From assembly GCF_017498525.1 (NCBI RefSeq), contig NZ_CP071796.1:3038001-3102000 (forward strand): 64,000 nucleotides of DNA. The letters are read 5' to 3'. Under the pieces are notes generated by a model that made no database searches, was not told where the DNA came from, and saw only the letters and a program-made list of their open reading frames with translations. The position numbers were made by a program, and so were the translations under genes. The DNA comes from Ottowia testudinis (GTDB lineage: Bacteria > Pseudomonadota > Gammaproteobacteria > Burkholderiales > Burkholderiaceae_C). This document shows, piece after piece, positions 39,077 to 46,833 of this stretch. Each line of letters starts with the position of its first letter. Position 1 is the stretch's first letter.

Positions 39077-40276
39077 ATGACCCGTCCTGCTCGCTCCGCT
39101 CTAGTCGTAGACGGTGAAACAGTTCGAGTTCGTTTGGTTGCTGAACGTGAAGCATCCAGCCAGTTCGTACATGTCGATTGGTTGAGGTTCACCCTTTGTC
39201 TTCGAGACGCCCCATTCGATCTTGACGTACTTTTCCCACCTACCCAAATTGGTACTTATTGGGAAGTCCGTGACGCGCGAATGGCCCGTCAGCTTGCCGC
39301 CATCCAGCTTGAAGAAAACTATTCCGCTGCGGGCCAAGCCCTGACCCTTGCGCGCGAAGTAGTCGATGTGCTTGGCGAAGGCTTCGAAGTCGGTGGTGAA
39401 CCCCTCAAAGGCCATGATTTTTATGCGAAGCGTTGGCCGATTGAGTGGAACGGCAACGAGTGTGGGTGGGTTGGCTATGGCGCCAGTAGCACAAGTCCTC
39501 GCCAGCAGAAACAAGCCAAAACCATCCATTGCAATCTGTACGGCATGGCCTGCACCTTCGCTCGCCATGGTTGGCGCACAGCGTTGGCAGACAAGCTGGA
39601 TCAGTGGCAAGCCACGGTCACCCGCTGTGACTTGGCCCTTGACTTCTTCGATGGCTTCAACGGCGGTCTTGACGCAGTCGTCGATGACTTCAAATCCGGC
39701 GGCTGGGACGTCAACGGACAGCGCCCGAAAGTCAATCAGGTCGGCGACTGGATCAACGGCAAAGGCCGTTCTTTTTACGCTGGCAGTAAGGAAGCGGGCA
39801 AACAGACCAACGTCTATGAAAAAGGCCATCAGCTTTACGGTGTAGACAGTGGTTCTCCTTGGATTCGGTTCGAGCTTCGTTACGGCAACAAGCTTCGTGA
39901 ACTGGATACAGACATGCTACGGAGGCCTGACGATTTCTTTGCTGGTGCCAGCGAAGCGCATGCACGCGCTCTTCAATCAATGTCGAAGCGTGCTATTCAC
40001 CCTGAGCCTATTCAAACAAAAAAGCGGCTCGAACTTACCACAGTTGATGCTGAAGTCACGCGAAATGTTCGCTGGCTTGAACGGGTAGCGGCGCCATCAA
40101 TGGCTTTGGCATTCAAGTACCTCGGCCAAGACGAATTCCTTTCGTTGGTCGAACACCGAGCTTTACCTCGCAGACTGTCTAAATATGCGGGTTATCTAGC
40201 CGACGCTGTACGCAATGCAGGCGAAGCAATTTTGGGCCGGGGCATTGGCGCATCCCCGCATTTGGCCTATTCATAA
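39077..40276 (+). CDS. Phage replication initiation protein (Rep_trans/RstA type)
   Basis: A 399-residue rolling-circle initiator. VTRCDLALDFFDGFNGG (about 190-206), GRSFYAGSKEAGKQTNVYEK (about 230-249) and SPWIRFELRYGNKLREL (about 258-274) form the pattern of the replication initiation factor family (PF02486) used by CTX-type phages. It would nick the plus-strand origin; the catalytic Tyr is probably in NVYEKGHQLYG. Codon use has low GC3, unlike host genes. Confidence 0.87.
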   Translation: MTRPARSALVVDGETVRVRLVAEREASSQFVHVDWLRFTLCLRDAPFDLDVLFPPTQIGTYWEVRDARMARQLAAIQLEENYSAAGQALTLAREVVDVLGEGFEVGGEPLKGHDFYAKRWPIEWNGNECGWVGYGASSTSPRQQKQAKTIHCNLYGMACTFARHGWRTALADKLDQWQATVTRCDLALDFFDGFNGGLDAVVDDFKSGGWDVNGQRPKVNQVGDWINGKGRSFYAGSKEAGKQTNVYEKGHQLYGVDSGSPWIRFELRYGNKLRELDTDMLRRPDDFFAGASEAHARALQSMSKRAIHPEPIQTKKRLELTTVDAEVTRNVRWLERVAAPSMALAFKYLGQDEFLSLVEHRALPRRLSKYAGYLADAVRNAGEAILGRGIGASPHLAYS

Positions 40277-40300
40277 AGCGCTATTAAAAAGGAAGCAATC

Positions 40301-40624
40301 ATGCAATTTAATCAGCAAGTAATGGTTCATGGAATTAAAGAAAGTCAAGGAAACTTCGAAGGTCGTGCATTTTCAAGCACTACATTTCACGTTGAAGCGG
40401 ATTTAAAAGCAAACGGAGCTGGTCGTTCTGTCGGCCGAGTTACTACGCCTATGAAATGTGGTGATGCCGCTGAATTTGAAAAGTGGGCCCATCTTCCAGC
40501 TACAGCGTTTCCGGTTAAATGCGACGCAATATTTGAAATGCAAGCTAATGGCAAAGGTGGTACTGATTTGATCATGGCTAGCATTAAGCCGTGCGCTCCT
40601 GACCGGGGTATGAAAGCGGCCTAA
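40301..40624 (+). CDS. Probable phage single-stranded DNA-binding protein
   Basis: A 107-residue protein starting MQFNQQVMVHGIKESQGNFE, predominantly beta-strand (FSSTTFHVEADLKANGAGRS, then PVKCDAIFEMQANGKGG). Size, fold pattern and position directly after Rep match the gV/RstB-like ssDNA-binding proteins of inoviruses. Its stop overlaps the next start by one base. Confidence 0.65.
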   Translation: MQFNQQVMVHGIKESQGNFEGRAFSSTTFHVEADLKANGAGRSVGRVTTPMKCGDAAEFEKWAHLPATAFPVKCDAIFEMQANGKGGTDLIMASIKPCAPDRGMKAA

Positions 40625-40845
40625 TGGCTCGTTATCTGGTTCAGTCTTTACGCACTGGTCGATTCCTGGTGCCGTCTATGCTGGATGGTTGTCCTGAATG
40701 GATTTGCAGTTTGCGCGAAGCTGGCGGGGGCGTGGTTGGGGATGTTTCATCCGCCCTTGACCTCGCCTCTGATTGGGCTGAAGAGGGTGAGCCTGTTTGC
40801 GTGATTGATTTAGACAGACTTGGCACCTCAGATGATTATGAATGA
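40624..40845 (+). CDS. Small hypothetical phage protein
   Basis: A 73-residue acidic protein, MARYLVQSLRTGRFLVPSML, ending DRLGTSDDYE. It is translationally coupled to the gene before it and precedes the coat gene hairpin. No membrane segment. Such a gene is often seen between the ssDNA-binding and coat genes; role unknown. Confidence 0.65.
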   Translation: MARYLVQSLRTGRFLVPSMLDGCPEWICSLREAGGGVVGDVSSALDLASDWAEEGEPVCVIDLDRLGTSDDYE

Positions 40846-40857
40846 AATATCAGCTTC

Positions 40858-40877
40858 AATGCCTGCGTGCAGGCATT
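40858..40877. other. Hairpin before the major coat gene
   Basis: AATGCCTGC and GCAGGCATT (9-bp arms, 2-nt loop) lie in the 76-bp gap between the early genes and the coat gene. It may attenuate read-through or protect the coat mRNA 5' end. Confidence 0.6.
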
Positions 40878-40921
40878 CTGGCTGCGATTTTGCAGCTGTC
40901 ACACTAAATAGGGGTTTTTAT

Positions 40922-41137
40922 ATGACTGATCGAGTTGCACTTAAATACGGTTCGCGTTTGGGCGCTCTGCCTGCTCTGCTAGCTGCTGGCGCCGCTCGCG
41001 CTGAGCTTCCAAGCGGCGTCTCTACTGCAATCACAGCAGCTGGTGCAGACCTTGTGACTGCGGCCACAGCCGTAATTGTGGCCATGATCGCTTTCTGGGC
41101 ACTCCGCAAAGTGGGTCAGAAAATGGGTTGGTGGTAA
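40922..41137 (+). CDS. Major coat protein precursor (pVIII-like)
   Basis: A 71-residue precursor starting MTDRVALKYGSRLGALPALL. Signal peptidase should cut after AARA, leaving a 44-residue mature coat beginning ELPSGVSTAITAAGADLVTA, with hydrophobic core TAVIVAMIAFWALRKV and a basic end RKVGQKMGWW. Acidic start, central helix and basic end are the defining filamentous coat layout; mature Pf1 (46) and M13 (50) coats are similar in size. The start is chosen to give the leader. Confidence 0.9.
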   Translation: MTDRVALKYGSRLGALPALLAAGAARAELPSGVSTAITAAGADLVTAATAVIVAMIAFWALRKVGQKMGWW

Positions 41138-41145
41138 TCAACTGA

Positions 41146-41237
41146 AGCGAGGCCTGGAGCATGTCTGCACTTTATCAAGGCGTTTGTTATCCGAGCGTTG
41201 AAGCTGCGCGGAAAACAGCATGCTCCAGTGCCTCGCT
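41146..41237. other. Long hairpin covering the start of the post-coat gene
   Basis: AGCGAGGCCTGGAGCATG (41146-41163) pairs with CATGCTCCAGTGCCTCGCT (41219-41237), 18 bp with a single bulge, enclosing a 55-nt loop. The stem contains both the GGAG ribosome binding site and the ATG of the next gene. Confidence 0.75.
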
Positions 41238-41505
41238 TTCTTGGGGGGCGGGCGAGAGTTCGTTCTCTCTCGATTGCACCAGTTTGGAATTTTCCAGCAC
41301 GCAAATGGAATTGTGCAAGCGTCAAGATGGTGGATCATGCTTGATGATTCAGCGCCCTTATCCAGATTTTCCAGAATGTAATTATTCAGGTGGTTCTGGT
41401 ATGGCCGTTGATTGGCTTTATTTAGTTCTCCCGATTATGGCTGGGCTTTGGGGTTTAAAGAAGCTGATCAATCTGTTTGATCAAAACCCGAAGGATACAG
41501 AATGA
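41161..41505 (+). CDS. Minor virion protein candidate
   Basis: A 114-residue protein starting MSALYQGVCYPSVEAARKTA. A Cys-containing N-terminal domain is followed by one membrane helix (AVDWLYLVLPIMAGLWGLKK) and a short charged tail. Position directly behind the major coat fits a virion cap or attachment protein. There is no obvious cleavable leader. Its ribosome binding site is buried in a hairpin. Confidence 0.65.
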   Translation: MSALYQGVCYPSVEAARKTACSSASLSWGAGESSFSLDCTSLEFSSTQMELCKRQDGGSCLMIQRPYPDFPECNYSGGSGMAVDWLYLVLPIMAGLWGLKKLINLFDQNPKDTE

Positions 41506-41585
41506 CTTTTGCAAGTTTTGAACTTGTTAACTACGCTGTTTCTTGTGCTTTTATACTGGGGGCCGCGTGGTATATTTTTCGCTGA
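41502..41585 (+). CDS. 27-residue membrane protein (pVII/pIX-like candidate)
   Basis: MTFASFELVNYAVSCAFILG followed by AAWYIFR: a single hydrophobic helix with a basic end. It starts in a four-base ATGA overlap with the gene before it and overlaps the next gene by 19 bp. M13 tip proteins pVII (33 aa) and pIX (32 aa) are equally small one-helix proteins at this position. Confidence 0.55.
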   Translation: MTFASFELVNYAVSCAFILGAAWYIFR

Positions 41586-43072
41586 TTAGAACTTTTTTTC
41601 TTTTTATTCTTGCGTTAGCCAGTCCTTTTGCATTTGCAGGCGCGTGCCCTGCTGCTTATTTTGGCAACGTCGTTGGGTTTCAGGCCATTGAGGTGCCTGA
41701 TTTAACCATTGAATCATTAACGTTAATCTGTGCTAGGCAAGGCGGTGTTAATAGTGCTGCGTCTGGCTCACCAGTATTTGGTACAACGGGCGCTGTATCT
41801 AGTAGTACCTGTGGTCGCTGGGAGAATAGCATCTGGAAAGAAGGTCCTGGTGTAACCAGCAAACGTGGATATAAGGATGTTGATGGTAAGTTGGTAGATT
41901 CACAGCCTAACAACTGCTCAATTTGTCCATCTGGTCAGCATGAGGATGCTAATGGTCAATGCGTACCCAATAATTGTCCCGAGGGTACTGCATGGAATAA
42001 TTCTGCAAAAACTTGTCTTTGCCCTGATGGTCTTGAACCTGTAAATGGCATGTGTAATAGTTGCGAGCGAGACATTAAAAATAGTATGCTGGTTAAAGTT
42101 GGTTGGGGTTATTGGTCTCCTGACGCATCAAAATATCCGACGCCAACTACGCCGGGCTCTGCTATTATTTTGAAGGAAAATGAGCCTCCTGGCCTTGTTT
42201 GTCAAGGCGGTTGTCAGTCATATATTTCTAAATATGGTAAGTCTTATATTGAAAAAATTGAGGGCGTTGCACCAGTATTTTCAAATTCTGAATATACAAC
42301 CAATGGCAAAACTTGCGAGGGAACTACTGATTTAGATGTTTCTGGCACCCCGCCTCCACCTCCTGAGAATAATCCGCCGTGCCCTGAGGGCCAGACCATT
42401 ATTGGCAGTGTAAATGGTCAGCCATTTTGCGGTGTAAAGCCTGTTTCAGAATGCCCGGTGGGCACGATAAAGCAGGCCGATGGATCGTGTAAGCCTGCGG
42501 CTAACGAATGCCCGGTTGGTACAACAAAGCAAGCCGATGGATCGTGTAAGGCTGATGGAAGCGGTGGTGGGACGCCTGGTCAACCTGGTCAGCCTGGCAC
42601 CCCTGGGACGCCTGGAACAGGTGGTACGGGTGGAACAGGCGGTACAGGTGGTACAGCGGGCCAGCCGGGCAGTACAAGTGGTTCGGGTGGTTCCGGGGGC
42701 TCCGGTGGTTCTGGTGGTTCTGGTGGTGCTGGCGGTGCTGGCGGTGCTGGCGGCAAAGGCGGCGATGCAGGTGATGTGATGTGCAAGCTTTTTCCGAATG
42801 TTTTGGCTTGCGCCAGTATGTCTGGGCCTGAAGGTGGCGATGGAATTAATCGAAGCACACGCCAAGTCTCTGTTTTGCCTGAGACGGCTTTTGCAGCTGG
42901 TGGCGCATGCCCCGCCGATCCAACTATTGGTTTGTCCGGCAGATCGATTGCATTGCCGTTTTTTAGTACTGGGTGTCCGTTATTAATAAACTATGTCCGA
43001 CCAATCGCTATGGCATTAGGGGCCTTTGTGGCTTTGATGATTGGAATCGGTGCTTTTAAAGGGAGCGATTAA
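41567..43072 (+). CDS. Phage adsorption protein (pIII-like), Cys- and Gly-rich
   Basis: About 501 residues from GTG 41567 (after GGGGG), giving leader VYFSLIRTFFLFILALASPF then AFA/GAC. The N-terminal part is Cys-rich. TIL-like repeats CPVGTIKQADGSCK and CPVGTTKQADGSCK lie near residues 298-325. A Gly/Pro collagen-like and Gly-Ser linker spans about 330-405. A C-terminal membrane anchor (YVRPIAMALGAFVALMIGIG) ends the protein. The layout (leader, domains, glycine linkers, anchor) is that of pIII, the receptor-binding tip protein. Domains are unlike M13 pIII, so the receptor is unknown. Confidence 0.82.
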   Translation: MVYFSLIRTFFLFILALASPFAFAGACPAAYFGNVVGFQAIEVPDLTIESLTLICARQGGVNSAASGSPVFGTTGAVSSSTCGRWENSIWKEGPGVTSKRGYKDVDGKLVDSQPNNCSICPSGQHEDANGQCVPNNCPEGTAWNNSAKTCLCPDGLEPVNGMCNSCERDIKNSMLVKVGWGYWSPDASKYPTPTTPGSAIILKENEPPGLVCQGGCQSYISKYGKSYIEKIEGVAPVFSNSEYTTNGKTCEGTTDLDVSGTPPPPPENNPPCPEGQTIIGSVNGQPFCGVKPVSECPVGTIKQADGSCKPAANECPVGTTKQADGSCKADGSGGGTPGQPGQPGTPGTPGTGGTGGTGGTGGTAGQPGSTSGSGGSGGSGGSGGSGGAGGAGGAGGKGGDAGDVMCKLFPNVLACASMSGPEGGDGINRSTRQVSVLPETAFAAGGACPADPTIGLSGRSIALPFFSTGCPLLINYVRPIAMALGAFVALMIGIGAFKGSD

Positions 43073-43356
43073 TGCCACTCGCAGCATTTTTATTGGGCAT
43101 GGTTGGCTCTCTTGTTGGCAAAGTTTTGCTTGCTCTCGGGCTTTCAGTGGTTACAGTCGTTGGTTTTGAGATTGCAATCGGCCAACTTAAGTCTCAGCTT
43201 ATTGGCGGTGTTTATTCGCTTCCGGTTGATGTATTAAATCTTTTTCTTTTGGCCGGTGGTGGCGTTGCTTTAAACCTGATTTTTGGCGCTATTACTTTCA
43301 GAGTGACTATGTGGTCGATTAGCAAGGCTACTCGCGTGCTTGGGGTAGGCGCATGA
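43072..43356 (+). CDS. DUF2523/pVI-like minor virion protein
   Basis: A 94-residue hydrophobic protein starting MPLAAFLLGMVGSLVGKVLL, with three membrane segments. The central QLKSQLIGGVYSLPVDVLNL motif matches DUF2523. It overlaps the genes on both sides by one and four bases. It corresponds to pVI, which sits with pIII at the virion end. Confidence 0.82.
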   Translation: MPLAAFLLGMVGSLVGKVLLALGLSVVTVVGFEIAIGQLKSQLIGGVYSLPVDVLNLFLLAGGGVALNLIFGAITFRVTMWSISKATRVLGVGA

Positions 43357-44510
43357 TTACATTAATCACGGGTGCTCCGGGTTCCGGCAAAACACTTTAT
43401 TGCATTGATAAGCTAATTCAACCGCTAATCGGTACTAGAGTTTCTGGGCAAGATGATGATGGTGCTTCGGTTATACACGATCGAGTAATATATTCAAATA
43501 TTAATGGGCTTTTGCTTGACCATGAGCTGGTAGATGCTGGTTGGCTTCAATCTCTTCACGAGAATAAGCGCCCTGGCATGGTTGTTGTTTTTGACGAAGT
43601 CCAACGAGTTTGGCCTAATCGTCCGCACGGTTCGAAAAAGCCACCTGCTGTGGAGTATTTGGAAACGCATCGCCATGACGGTATCGACCTTATCTTGCTG
43701 ACGCAAAATCCACAGCTGCTCGACCCAGCCGTACGAGCGTTGATAGGTCGTCATTTGCACATGCGCCGAGTCGGCGGTATTGGCGCAGCAATCGTGTACG
43801 AGTGGGATGCTTGCTCGAATGCTCTTAATTTCAAAGCAGCGTTCACCAAGACGCCCTACAAATACAGCAGCAAGGTATTCAAGCTTTATAAGTCTGCGCG
43901 CGTACATACCAAACAAACACGCCGTCTTCCTTTTGCTGTTTGGATGGTCTTGTTTGGGGTCATCGGGTCGTTGGTTCTTTGGCCTCAGCTTGCCAGCCGC
44001 CTGGATCAGCGCAGCAAGCCGCTTCAGGCATCATCCAAGGCCGCTGCGCCTCTTGCAGCTGCAAGTGGGCCTATCGGGTCATCCGCGGGCGCCAGAGCCG
44101 GTAAAGAGCCACCAATGACTCCTGAGCAGTTTCGGGACAGCTTCAAGCCTCGGTTTGCCAGCTTGCCGCACACTTCGTCAAGGTACGATCAGGTGACTCA
44201 GCCGACAAGAGTACCTTTGCCTGCGGCATGCATTCAGTCTAAGTCTAAAGGCTGTGTCTGCTGGACTCAGGACGCTACTCGAATGACGCTTCCGCATGAT
44301 CAATGCGCTGCAATCGTGGCTAACGGTTATTTCGTCGATTTCGGCCAGCCGTCAGCGCCCTTGTCTATGACCACTCAAACGGTCAAATGGGAAGCTCCTC
44401 AGCCTGTGCCAGTTGGAATTACGGCTGCTGATATAGCTAAGCTCAGCAGGTCTACTACTGGGTCTAATCCTTGGGCTAGAAATAATCTTGCTCATCAGCA
44501 GCAGAATTAG
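43353..44510 (+). CDS. Zot/pI-family virion assembly ATPase
   Basis: A 385-residue inner-membrane assembly protein. Walker A is GAPGSGKT (residues 7-14), Walker B is VVVFDE (77-82), and LTQNPQLLD follows, all typical of the zonular occludens toxin domain. One membrane helix at 192-211 (LPFAVWMVLFGVIGSLVLW) splits a cytoplasmic ATPase from a periplasmic C-terminal domain with Cys pairs (KGCVCWTQ). It would drive export with a host secretin. Confidence 0.93.
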   Translation: MITLITGAPGSGKTLYCIDKLIQPLIGTRVSGQDDDGASVIHDRVIYSNINGLLLDHELVDAGWLQSLHENKRPGMVVVFDEVQRVWPNRPHGSKKPPAVEYLETHRHDGIDLILLTQNPQLLDPAVRALIGRHLHMRRVGGIGAAIVYEWDACSNALNFKAAFTKTPYKYSSKVFKLYKSARVHTKQTRRLPFAVWMVLFGVIGSLVLWPQLASRLDQRSKPLQASSKAAAPLAAASGPIGSSAGARAGKEPPMTPEQFRDSFKPRFASLPHTSSRYDQVTQPTRVPLPAACIQSKSKGCVCWTQDATRMTLPHDQCAAIVANGYFVDFGQPSAPLSMTTQTVKWEAPQPVPVGITAADIAKLSRSTTGSNPWARNNLAHQQQN

Positions 44511-44596
44511 AATTATTTACATTTAGGCCTTACATGGAATTTGGTTGGTTGCAAGATTTGTAAAAATTTATTTTTTTGTCGGTTATATTTTTTTGC

Positions 44597-44625
44597 TTGC
44601 ACCGCACCTAATTTAGGTGTATAAT
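44597..44625 (+). promoter_or_regulatory. Strong promoter with a palindromic operator in the spacer
   Basis: TTGCAC (44597-44602), 17-bp spacer, TATAAT (44620-44625). The spacer is almost entirely the palindrome CACCTAATTTAGGTG (44605-44619), symmetrical about its central base. A repressor bound there would block polymerase. Transcription would begin about 60 bp before the first cargo gene. Confidence 0.85.
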
Positions 44626-44689
44626 ACGTTCACGGGTTGAGCAATACGGCACACCCCCGACGCCTCCGGTAGCAGGCAGGAGATTAGAG

Positions 44690-44959
44690 ATGACCAAGTC
44701 CAACGCCCACATCGTCGCCGGCCCCTTCGCGCTGGTGTCCTCAGGCAACTGCACCCAGTCCTGGATGGTGGATGGCGCCGACATCCAAGAGCGCGCCAAC
44801 GCCGCCCTTGATCCCTACTGGGGCAAGGGCCCCGTCATGATCCATGATCGCGGTGTGACCGGCTACGGCATCCAGGTCGAGGGCTCGCCCTATGTGGTCT
44901 GCGTGTACGGCACCCGCGAGATCGCCGAGCGCAAGCTCGCCGAGGCCCTGGCCAGCTAA
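44690..44959 (+). CDS. Cargo operon gene 1, unknown function
   Basis: An 89-residue protein, MTKSNAHIVAGPFALVSSGN, with good AGGAG ribosome binding site. It contains MVDGADIQERANAALDPYWG and GVTGYGIQVEGSPYVVCVYG, an alpha/beta pattern without signal or membrane segment. The DNA is GC-rich with host-like third positions, unlike zot just before it. I cannot assign a family. Confidence 0.72.
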   Translation: MTKSNAHIVAGPFALVSSGNCTQSWMVDGADIQERANAALDPYWGKGPVMIHDRGVTGYGIQVEGSPYVVCVYGTREIAERKLAEALAS

Positions 44960-44973
44960 GCGCGCGCGACGCA

Positions 44974-45804
44974 ATGGACAACCAAGCCATCGCAGAGGCC
45001 CTTGACCGGGCCCTCGAACAAGCCACGCGGCGCTACACGACCGCTCTTGACCCGCACGGCGACATCGGCGCCGTGCTGCACACCACCCCCGCTGAGCTCC
45101 TCGCCCTGTGCGCGCAGAGCGCCGCCGACTTGGCCGCCACCGACGCCGAGTCCTATCGCCGCGTGACCACCGAGCCCAGCGCCAGCGCCCACCTTGTGTT
45201 TGGCGCCATCCGCCACCTGGCCGGATCGCCGGCCGCACCCCGGCCCCGGCACAGCCCCGAACAGGCCGTGCGCCACGCCCTTGTCGCCTTAACAAAGCGC
45301 ACCCGCCTCGCGCGTGAGGCCGCGCAAGCGGTCGCGCGCCGCGCAGCCCAGGCCGCCATGCTGACCGCCATCCGCCAGGCCGTGCAAGCGGGTGATGCCG
45401 CCCTGGACTGGGGCGCATCAGGCGCCTGGTGCCGCGCTGCCGGTCACCACCTCACCATGCAGGCCTGCGACACCGGCGTGACCGTCCGCACCGTGGATGG
45501 CACACCCGCGCACACCCTCCCGCAGTCAGAGGTAATGCGGCTCCAGGCGCTGTTTATCGAGCAATACCGCAGCGTGGTCGGCGCGTTTGCGGCCGATTGG
45601 CGTTGCCACGCCGTGGCCCGTGACGGTGACGCCATCACCGCCCGCGATGCCAGCGGGCGCTGCGTGTGGGCCTACGTCGATCGTGACGATCAGCAGGTCT
45701 ACGTCTACCAAATCGAGGGCCTCGCGCTCGATTCGGGTGGCGCCATCGCCACCCAGTTGGCCCACCAGATCAAGGCAGCAAAACCGTGTACATCCAACAC
45801 CTGA
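44974..45804 (+). CDS. Cargo operon gene 2, unknown function
   Basis: A 276-residue protein starting MDNQAIAEALDRALEQATRR, 14 bp behind gene 1. The N-terminal half is helical and Ala/Arg-rich (KRTRLAREAAQAVARRAAQA); the C-terminal half has beta segments (RCVWAYVDRDDQQVYVYQIE). No catalytic motif stands out. It overlaps gene 3 by 19 bases, which suggests coordinated translation. Function unknown; cytoplasmic by appearance. Confidence 0.68.
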   Translation: MDNQAIAEALDRALEQATRRYTTALDPHGDIGAVLHTTPAELLALCAQSAADLAATDAESYRRVTTEPSASAHLVFGAIRHLAGSPAAPRPRHSPEQAVRHALVALTKRTRLAREAAQAVARRAAQAAMLTAIRQAVQAGDAALDWGASGAWCRAAGHHLTMQACDTGVTVRTVDGTPAHTLPQSEVMRLQALFIEQYRSVVGAFAADWRCHAVARDGDAITARDASGRCVWAYVDRDDQQVYVYQIEGLALDSGGAIATQLAHQIKAAKPCTSNT

Positions 45805-46247
45805 CCGTCACTACAGGTCACGCCCACCGCAGCACGCGCGCAATGGTGGGCGACGACGTGCTGGCCCTCTTGAGCCCTTGGCTCGACCAAGCCATTGCAG
45901 CCCGCGCCATCACGCCCATCCCTCGCATGGACGGGTTTGGTGCGTTGTGCCTGCATCAGCAAGGCACGCTTGTGGTCACGGTGTACGCGCCGCAGCCCGA
46001 CATAGGCCCGCGCATGCCGCAAGTGACGTTCGGCGTGGCGCAGCGCTCGCGCCAGGCCGCCGCCCTGTGGCCCATGCTGATGCAGGCAGGCCCCGCCGCG
46101 CCGGGCGTCAAACAGCCAGAAGCGCCCTGGTGCGCCGTACATCTGCACCCAACGGTCGACCGCGACGCCCTGGATTGGCTGGCCGATTTTGAGCGCTGCA
46201 TCGCATGGGCCTGGATCACGCGCAAACCTCAACTAGAGGCCGTCTGA
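45786..46247 (+). CDS. Cargo operon gene 3, unknown function
   Basis: A 153-residue protein starting at GTG 45786 (YIQHLTVTTGHAHRSTRAMV after the first residue). Motifs are VTFGVAQRSRQAAALWPMLM and DALDWLADFERCIAWAWITR near the C-terminus. From memory similar uncharacterised proteins occur in mobile elements of proteobacteria, unverified here. Its stop shares a base with the start of gene 4 (TGATG). Confidence 0.7.
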   Translation: MYIQHLTVTTGHAHRSTRAMVGDDVLALLSPWLDQAIAARAITPIPRMDGFGALCLHQQGTLVVTVYAPQPDIGPRMPQVTFGVAQRSRQAAALWPMLMQAGPAAPGVKQPEAPWCAVHLHPTVDRDALDWLADFERCIAWAWITRKPQLEAV

Positions 46248-46459
46248 TGACCCCCGCCGACTTCGCCGCCTGGCTGGCCCACATGGGCCTGAGCGAGCGC
46301 GCCGCCGCCGAGGCGCTGGGCTGCTCGCCATCAGCCGTGGGCCACATGCGCCGGGGCATCAACTACGCCACCGGCAAGCCCGTCAAAATTGATCGGCGTA
46401 CTGCGTTAGCTTGCGCCGCTCTGGCTGCTGGCTTGTCTCCATGGCGCGCACTTGCCTAA
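46247..46459 (+). CDS. Cargo operon gene 4, HTH protein
   Basis: A 70-residue protein starting MTPADFAAWLAHMGLSERAA. The HTH is SERAAAEALGCSPSAVGHMR (about 16-35), Cro-like, followed by GKPVKIDRRTALACAALAAG. Small HTH proteins at the end of an operon commonly autoregulate; the palindrome in the operon promoter is the obvious candidate site. Confidence 0.75.
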   Translation: MTPADFAAWLAHMGLSERAAAEALGCSPSAVGHMRRGINYATGKPVKIDRRTALACAALAAGLSPWRALA

Positions 46460-46476
46460 CTGGAGCATATTTCTAA

Positions 46477-46576
46477 GCTATCAATTTGATAGTATCACTT
46501 AAATTTACTTTAAATTCCACCCTTTAGGGCTATCGGTTGCTATTAAAATTATAGCTTAAGCTATTAATTGAATAGC
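46477..46576. repeat. Three 17-bp palindromes left of the recombinase module
   Basis: GCTATCAATTTGATAGT (46477-46493), GCTATTAAAATTATAGC (46539-46555) and GCTATTAATTGAATAGC (46560-46576). All share GCTAT-N7-ATAGC geometry (the first with a final T). Confidence 0.7.
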
Positions 46577-46833
46577 AACACTAGACATGCGTCTTTAACA
46601 GACTTTGCCAAGTCGGCTGCTGCCTTCTTTGCGTCCCTGAACCATTGAGGTGCTACAATTTTTGTAGCATACTGAATCCGCTCAATCTTCTTGATTGCAG
46701 CCGATCGAACCGCCCGCATCAATCGATCAATCCGCCTCGTAGGGCGTGGACTATTCCACTTTGGCTCGCTGAAGGGCAGCGGCATTTGCACGGCCATGGC
46801 CTTTGGCGAGTGTCTGAAATAAGCGTCGATCAT
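46564..46833 (-). CDS. Small basic hypothetical protein
   Basis: An 89-residue protein starting MIDAYFRHSPKAMAVQMPLP at 46833, with a strong AAGGAG ribosome binding site 7 bp upstream. It is basic (RRIDRLMRAVRSAAIKKIER) and ends CLVLLFN. No family recognised. It faces the cargo operon and its 3' end enters the cluster of palindromes. DNA binding would fit its charge but is speculative. Confidence 0.6.
   Translation of the reverse strand: MIDAYFRHSPKAMAVQMPLPFSEPKWNSPRPTRRIDRLMRAVRSAAIKKIERIQYATKIVAPQWFRDAKKAAADLAKSVKDACLVLLFN

Noticed and set aside
43353-44510. Zot as a true enterotoxin
   Set aside because: The Zot domain here is the phage pI assembly ATPase; toxin activity is known only for particular C-terminal peptides and is not implied.
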